Origin: Centrapalus pauciflorus
Taxonomy: Eukaryota; Streptophyta; Magnoliopsida; Asterales; Asteraceae
NCBI GenBank assembly: GCA_020465985.1
Contig: JAANYP010004403.1
Coordinates: 1-64,000 of the forward strand
Length of the DNA: 64,000 nt
Direction of reading: 5' to 3'
In this document: piece after piece, positions 58,423-64,000 of the stretch
How positions within the stretch are numbered: position 1 is the stretch's first letter
Layout: every line of letters starts with the position of its first letter
The notes under the pieces: generated by a model
Database searches by the model: none
Told to the model about the DNA's origin: nothing
Seen by the model: the letters and a program-made list of their open reading frames with translations, nothing else
Translations under genes and position numbers: made by a program

Positions 58423-58677
58423 TGTTAGAAAAATGTTAGATGGCGGTGGCCGTAAAATGTTTATGTATTGAGAAAAAGCCAACGTTGTGGGAACCCTAGG
58501 TGGGGTTTCCGTTACATAATTAAATCATCTTTGAGATAATTACATTCAGCACCCTCTACTTCTTAAACCACAAAGGAAATTACAATAGAAATATATACTT
58601 GAAATAAATTACATGGAAATAAAGTGAACTAACTATTACAAAATAAAATCCACATGATCGAAATTTAAAGTCTAACA
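58423..58677 (-). repeat. 3' LTR of V (shortened)
   Basis: On the minus strand starts TGTTAGACTTTAAATTTCGATC and matches U and T. At 255 bp it is about 75 bp shorter than the U LTR (331 bp), lacking the part next to its 3' end. The stretch 58331-58422 to its left is AT-rich with no assignable content. Confidence 0.75.
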
Positions 58678-58692
58678 ATCTCCCCCTTTTCG
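58678..58692 (-). other. Polypurine tract of V
   Basis: Minus-strand CGAAAAGGGGGAGAT ends where the 3' LTR begins. Confidence 0.88.
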
Positions 58693-58693
58693 A

Positions 58694-61600
58694 TCACAGT
58701 GGAGGGTAGCAGGCTTGTTCAACACTTTCTCTAAGGCCAAGGACGACGTCCAATCTTTGAGTCACTTGCCTGATGTGCAACCTTTCGTTAATTAGTTCTA
58801 TGGCGCTGAGGATGTCTTGAATTTCTTATGGTCTTCGTTTGAGCTCTGAGACTGGCTGAGCATCATCTTCTTGTATTCTTTTGTTGAGGTCGGCTCTCAC
58901 TAGTCTAAGTGTACCATCAGAATAACAAGGCAGATCCTCAAAGTGCATAAACCGTTTATGCCCATTCTTTTTAAAAAATATAACCCCCTGCTGGCCTCCC
59001 ATGCGGACTTTATACAATGGATGGTGATCAAGTAGAAAAATGTCTTGTTTAGGGCCTTGAGTTCTACTTTTACCATGAAGCTCTTGATCGCCACTTGAAA
59101 ATCCCTTAAGCACATAATGATTGAGCGCCGTATCATGCTTTTTATTAAGGCAACAACAGAAGTGACATAAGACAGATGCTTTTTAATTTTATTTTTCAGC
59201 TTATCATGAAGAGTCTCAACATCATAAATATTTGTAAAATCCAGCTCACACTCGTGTATAAACTGTGTCGACCAGTCTAATCTCAGAACTTCGAACGCGG
59301 GAGTGAACACACGGGCTTGTTTGTACATCTGAACGACGTTGATCTTCTTGATTTTTGATTTGGACCAGTAAGCAGATTTTGGTCTTTTATCTTTCAGCAT
59401 CATTTGGTTGTATTCAGCTTGTTTAGCCCGAGATGCATCAGATATAATCATTAACAAGCGTCTGCTATACGACCCTGGATTTTTTCTTAACACCATCTTG
59501 AATCTTTCCTCAAGATAGGGACTTTGAAACTCTTCAGCTGGAAATTTCACTAAAAACTCCTTCAATCCCTGAACTGGTGGTTCCTCTATCTCAGTAGAAG
59601 GAGCCTCAAGCAGTTTATAAACACAACCCCGACGGTCTTGTTTTAAAGCTTCTTTCTCTTCTGCTGTCATTTTCTGAACTTTTCCCTTTGAATACCCTCT
59701 CAACCACTCTAGATCATTAATGTCGTGCACAGGAGATACATCAGCCCTTGTTTCAGAGCAGTCTACTGTTCTCGGGCATGATATTTCAGGAGGTTGTGCT
59801 TGAGCTTGAGGGTTTGTTTGGACTATTGGTTTCTTGGACTGTAGGGGTTTCTATTTGTATAGGGGTGGGAGCTTTTATGGATGATTGAAATTCTAGTTGT
59901 GGTACGTGGGTAGGAGAGTCTAGAAAGTGAAATAAAGATGACGATTTTTGGGGTGACTCTGGCTCCGGCTTAACCTTCGGGCGTTTCTCCCCCTCAGGAT
60001 GATCAGGGTCGTCCTAATCATCATGATTACGTTTATAGGATTCAGCCTGAGGTCTGCACTGTAACTCAATAACAACAGATTCCAGGCGGTCAATTGTAAC
60101 ATTCAACTGATCTTGAAATTGAAGCACGCGCCTTATAAGATCATCTACCTTATCAGAAAGTTGGGCAATTTGTGATTGGACTGATGGGGGTCCTGGTGGC
60201 AACTCCTGAGTTGAAACACCATTACCTTTTAAAAATGAGTACAGGGCAGTATGCTGCTCCTCAGAAGTGGCCTTAAGGGCATCTAGGTCAGCCCAGGAAA
60301 CGAACCCAGCAACACGGAGAGCTGCCGTTAGCATCTCGAGAGTGATCCCGAGATGGCCTGAAGTTGATGGCTTTGTGTATCAACAATATGACTTCCTTCC
60401 ATCCTTTCCGCATCTCATTTTTGGAGTGCAGATCTGGAAGTTGTGGGAGTCGCCACGGAGGCGGCTCTGTCAAGGGGGGACACCACGAAGGCGTCATGCA
60501 TAGTGTTATGGGATGGGGTGTGAGCTGTGGTCGAAGGAGGTTCGGTCACTTGGGGCGGCATGTGACCTATTTCAACATTACGTATCTCCGAGTGAGAGGG
60601 TGATGGTGTATGAGCTATTTCCCCGTGCAATGAAGCATCTTCCCTTTAGAGGGCAAATTGAGTGGACGTTAAGGGGTTCTTCGGCCACTAGACTAGTGGT
60701 CTTTTGTTGGCTTGTCCGTCTAAAAGGGTTGTGGACACACTCAGATGTTATTCTCTAAACCCTCATTTGGTCAGAGACGGTTCTTTCAGAATCGACCATC
60801 TCCGCCAGCTCACCCCTGTCTCCCTACCTCACTACTGAGACCTCCCACTCACCAGAACCCAATATGCTGTGAATAGCAGCCTCTACTCCCTCTTCCTCAC
60901 ACATAGAAACCTCACCATCGGTTTGGTTAGACCCTGTCGGTACAAACAGAGTCTCATCTGGATACACGACCCGAAAGTATTCCCTTACCCTTTCTTCTGT
61001 CTGACCCGCCAGATATAGCAATGATAATGGGATGTCCATGATTAGGACATCGGCAGAGTCAGTAGGGATTTTAACTCGTTGAAGTGCGGCAGTTTTGTAG
61101 ACATCGGCCTCTGGGCGTTCATGAATATCTTCATCTTGATCAATGGCAAACTGGATGAATAGCTGAAGGAATCGTTGAAAGAGTATGAACTTTCGTTTTC
61201 TTTTTCTTCCTCTTTCTTGAAAAGTCTGCTTCAGTTCCTCAATTATAAAAGCTGCATAGTCGTAATGGCGGTCGAATGCAAAGGCGAAATACATGTCATG
61301 TACTTGGATGGAGGCCGAGTCATGACCGGAGTGTTTACCGGTAAAGCATTTGTTTATCACATCGAAAAAGACCCTCCAGTGAGACTGGAGTTGCTTGGTC
61401 ATAAATTCGGATGGCTTGGATAGTTGGCCATCATAGCCAATGGTGAGTATTTCTTGAAGAGTTTGGGCTGGGGATGGGATAGGGGCAAAAGCATATTTAT
61501 GGAGTGAGAAATTTACAGCTAGAAGGTGGAGAATGTGGCGGATGGCTTCAAGGTTGAGCTTAATGGGAACGGAGTCGATGATGGTTGTGAAGTGAGGTTC

Positions 61601-61881
61601 GGCATCATTGACGAAAGTGAGGTGATGCTAGAATTGCTGTAGATATATGATCGGAACGGAGATGGCGGTGGTTCATGCATAAAATATGGGGTGGCCTTTG
61701 AGGATATCAAAAGTGATATCCTCGGCTTCGTGGTGGAGAATTGAAAGGTCAAGCTGCCAATTTTAGGGTGCAAATTCTATGAATTGGGGGGAAGGGATAA
61801 GGGTTTCTTCTGGTAGTCGGGCATTGTTATTTGGGATAGGAAGATGGGGAATGGTTAGGGTAATTTGAGGATCTATTAGTC
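58694..61881 (-). pseudogene. Accessory ORF (aORF) of V
   Basis: Minus-strand order: exon start at 61881; 'DILKGHPIFYA', 'SVPIIYLQQF' (stops), 'DSVPIKLNLEAIRHILHL'; then 61402-60824 'QSHWRVFFDVINKCFTGKHSGHDSASIQV', 'RKFILFQRFLQLFIQFAI', 'VLIMDIPLSLLYL'. The Pro/Ser-rich and coiled-coil middle (60630-60014) has 'LSDKVDDLIRRVLQFQDQLN' and a 'HPEGEKR' segment. The C-terminal domain (59730-58694) has 'GCVYKLLEAP', 'SRRLLMIISDASRAKQAEYNQMML', 'DVETLHDKLKNKIKKHL', 'RDFQVAIKSF', and ends near 'RQVTQRLDVVLGLR'. It matches T block by block, including the stop position before the PPT. Broken by several stops and frameshifts. Function unknown. Confidence 0.78.
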
Positions 61882-61904
61882 CTGTAAGCATGCAATACAG
61901 TTAG
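61882..61904 (-). promoter_or_regulatory. Putative 3' splice acceptor before the V aORF
   Basis: On the minus strand CTAAC (61904-61900) is followed by TGTATTGCATGCTTACAG ending at 61882, then GACTAAT. T has ACAG followed by GATTAAT, so both splice site and first exon bases are conserved. Confidence 0.62.
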
Positions 61905-61980
61905 TTTAACAGACTTGTATAAAAATGAAACATTGATATTAAGTCTGAAATAAGCGTGAATTTGAACCCGTCTATTCTGT

Positions 61981-63119
61981 TTAAGTTGTGTTGTTGACAC
62001 TTTTCCCGGCAGGATCAGTGTCTAACTTACAGTTTGAAGCCATGGGAGTTACGATACTCGTGCAAGAGTCTAACTTATACTTCTTGAGAATGTCAAGAGT
62101 ATATTTCGACTGGTTCACAAATATCCCATTTTCAAGTTGTTTGACTCGTAATCTGAGGAAAAAGTTCATTTCACCCATCATACTCATCTGAAACCTGGAC
62201 TCCATTAGGGATGAGAAATCATTACAAATGTTACGGTCAGTAGATCCAAATATAATTTCATCAACATATATTTGGACTAGCATTATGTGCTGGCCTTCCC
62301 TTCTAGTGAACAATGTTGTGTCCACCACACCTTTGCTGAAACCAGCGGAGATTAGAAAGTTAGAAAGATTGTCATACCATGCTCGAGGTGCTTGTTTCAA
62401 ACCATAGAGGGTTTTATCTAGCACATAAACACGGTTTGGTTTATGTGCATCTACAAATCCTTCTGGTTGTTCAACCTACACCTCTTCGTTGTGTTCACCA
62501 TTCAGGAAGGACGTCTTGACATCCATTTGGTACACTTTGAAGTATTTATGTGCCGCGTACGCCATGAAGATTTCGATTGCTTCAATCTGTGCAACTGGAG
62601 CGAAGGTCTCGTCATAATATATGCCTTCTTGCTATCGGTTGCCTTTGGCGACAAGTCTAGCTTTACTTATTGTCACGATGCCGTTTTTGTCTCTTTTATT
62701 CTTAGAGATTCACTTTCTTCCGATTATGGTTCAGTACTTTGGTTTGGGAACTAACCGCCATACTCTGAGCTGTTCAAAGTGGTTAAGTTCTTCTTGAATT
62801 GGTACAATCTAGTCAGCGTCTTTCAAATCTTAATCCACACGAACAGGCTTTATCATGCTAAGGAATGATGCAAAGAGACATTCATTAGAAGATGCCTTTC
62901 GAGTTTGAACCCGATAGAGATATCACCAATGATTTGATTGGTTGGGTGACTTCGGGTCCATTTCGTTTCGTGTGGAAGGGGTGAACGGGATGGAATCTCT
63001 GTGGTGAGTGTGGGAATGGATGATGAGTTATGGTTGATGCTTTCGAATGAAGGTACCACTGGTTCTGGTTTGGCTCGATCTTCTAGAGGGATAATGTTTG
63101 GAACTATGTGTGAGGGCAT
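61981..63119 (-). pseudogene. Reverse transcriptase of V
   Basis: A Ser/Pro-rich linker (63119-62880) with 'TNQIIGDISIG' precedes RT. The first half of RT (62880-62430) is present but broken by frameshifts. The second half (62424-61981) reads 'LDKTLYGLKQAPRAWYDNLSNFLISAGFSKG', then YVDEIIFGS, in which the second catalytic Asp is Glu (62257-62259), then 'MMGEMNFFLRLRVKQLENGIFVNQSKY'. It ends soon after 'VTPMASNCKLD' with no RNase H; the aORF intron region follows directly. Dead enzyme. Confidence 0.85.
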
Positions 63120-63267
63120 TACATGAGTGGATTCAACTGGAGATGTGTCTATGGATGAAGTAGAAGGTGGAGGATATAAAGTGGAAGGTGGATAAGATGG
63201 TGTTTGTTGAGTAGTTGAATCGTTGGATATGTTAACTACAGAAGAAGATATAGGAGAAGGATTAGTA

Positions 63268-64000
63268 CTAGTACAAAATTTTTTTTACATAAAACGGATC
63301 AAATGAATTAACAAAGACAGAAGGAGAAAAAGAAGAAGAATGAGATGAGTCTCCAGGCATTGGTGTAATGCGTGGTCCTGATTGATCAACTTCCGGAGCC
63401 AGTTCAGCCATTTCATCGAATGTGACATGCACACTCTCATTGACTGTCCTGGTGCGAGTGTTAAATGTGCGATATGCCTTCGAATTGGATGAGTATCCAA
63501 TGAAGATCGCTTCATCCGCCTTCTCGTTGAACTTCCCGAGGTTGTCCTTATCGTTTAGCACATAGCACCTGCAACCAAACACTCGTAAGTACTTGAATAA
63601 AAGGAACTTTATTCAAAAAAAGTTGGTAACGAGTTTTATTGAAGTGCTTATGGATTATGGATCGATTTTGGGTGTAGCAAGCAGTTGACACGGCTTCGGC
63701 CCACAAGAATGGATGTAGCTTTGAGTATGTGAGCATTGTGAGAGCGTCTTCCACGTGGGTACGCTACGCCTCTCAACGATTCCATTTTGTTGAGGTGTTC
63801 TAGCAGCTGAAAACTGATGATGAATACCTTTGGATCGAAGGAAGCTCTCAGCTACCAAGTTCTTGAATTCTGTGTCGTTGTCAGATCGGATTGATTGTAC
63901 AGGCAGCTGCTGTTGGTTTTCAACACTCTTAATGAAGTTTGTGATTTCTTGAGCTGTCTCATCCTTGGATCACAAGAATTTAACCCAGGTATATCGCGAA
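63268..64000 (-). pseudogene. Integrase of V, C-terminal part
   Basis: On the minus strand: 'QSIRSDNDTEFKNLVAES' region from about 63900, with the second core Asp, then 'FLRSKGIHHQFSAARTPQQNGIVER' (Glu of the DDE triad), a frameshift, 'YSKLHPFLWAEAVSTACYTQNRS', then 'VFGCRCYVLNDKDNLGKFNEKADEAIFIGYS'. The N-terminal domain lies beyond the window. Frameshifts near 63770 and 63590. Confidence 0.85.

Larger units (their letters stand above)
58423..64000 (-). mobile_element. Copia element V (family A), 3' part, runs off the window
   Basis: On the minus strand: integrase (from 64000), RT, splice acceptor, accessory ORF, PPT, 3' LTR. RNase H is missing between RT and the acceptor. Family A by LTR and aORF similarity to T and U. 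All coding parts carry stops or frameshifts. Confidence 0.85.

Overview
This window is plant nuclear DNA, almost certainly from a eudicot, and as far as I can see it is made entirely of transposable elements. I see no host gene, rRNA, tRNA gene or CRISPR. The evidence is many primer-binding sites for plant initiator tRNA-Met (TTGGTATCAGAGCC type), Ty1/copia elements of Sirevirus type (gag extended by coiled coils, an extra ORF downstream of pol, several polypurine tracts), Ty3/gypsy chromoviruses of Tekay type with a C-terminal chromodomain, and very AT-rich spacers. The exact host cannot be named; similar copia accessory ORFs are common in asterids. Letters W, U, T, Z, S, Y, X, C3, V (copia) and G1, G2 (gypsy) are my own labels.

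Layout: 1-3151 is the 3' end of copia W (+). 3152-3871 is the 5' LTR, PBS and leader of copia U (-), cut by W. 3872-7440 is the 3' half of copia T (+): accessory ORF and 3' LTR. 7441-11494 is a copia gag remnant Z (-), split by a 2.48-kb solo LTR (8912-11394) with target-site duplication (TSD) GTCTT. 11495-13119 is the accessory-ORF tail and probable LTR of copia S (+). 13120-58422 is copia Y (+): 5' LTR, PBS, repeat-rich leader, decayed gag-PR-INT-RT-RH, several PPTs and an accessory ORF. Y is split by a second copy of the solo LTR (15943-18418, TSD GCCTC), by the large insertion X, and by a third, unrelated solo-LTR-like insertion (55932-57044). 58423-64000 is copia V (-): LTR, accessory ORF, RT and part of integrase, running off the end.

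X (24861-54148, -) is a non-autonomous copia with about 5% LTR divergence. It contains gypsy G1 (27561-45836, -, TSD GATTC), which contains the nearly intact gypsy G2 (30794-41142, -, TSD CGCAT). X also contains the internally deleted copia C3 (46930-53817, +, TSD GGCTC), inserted exactly at X's primer-binding site. The nest is therefore Y > X > G1 > G2, four levels deep. TSDs and interrupted reading frames order the inner insertions; X itself has no clean TSD.

The most interesting signals are these. (1) A divergent but recognisable accessory ORF occurs at least six times (W, T, S, C3, Y, V). Wherever the upstream region survives, it is preceded by a branch-point (CTAAC/T) plus CAG 3' splice acceptor, so it is probably expressed from a spliced mRNA. 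(2) T and Y share a foldable element of exactly 72 nt upstream of that acceptor, with covarying stems. (3) G2 has what looks like a 90-bp phase-0 GT-AG intron inside its reverse transcriptase, absent from its relative G1. (4) Several element families carry their own array of a short CG-containing motif (CGAGTTT, TCCGAA, TTCGAA). Coding regions, G2 excepted, are broken by stops and frameshifts, so activity would depend on helpers elsewhere.
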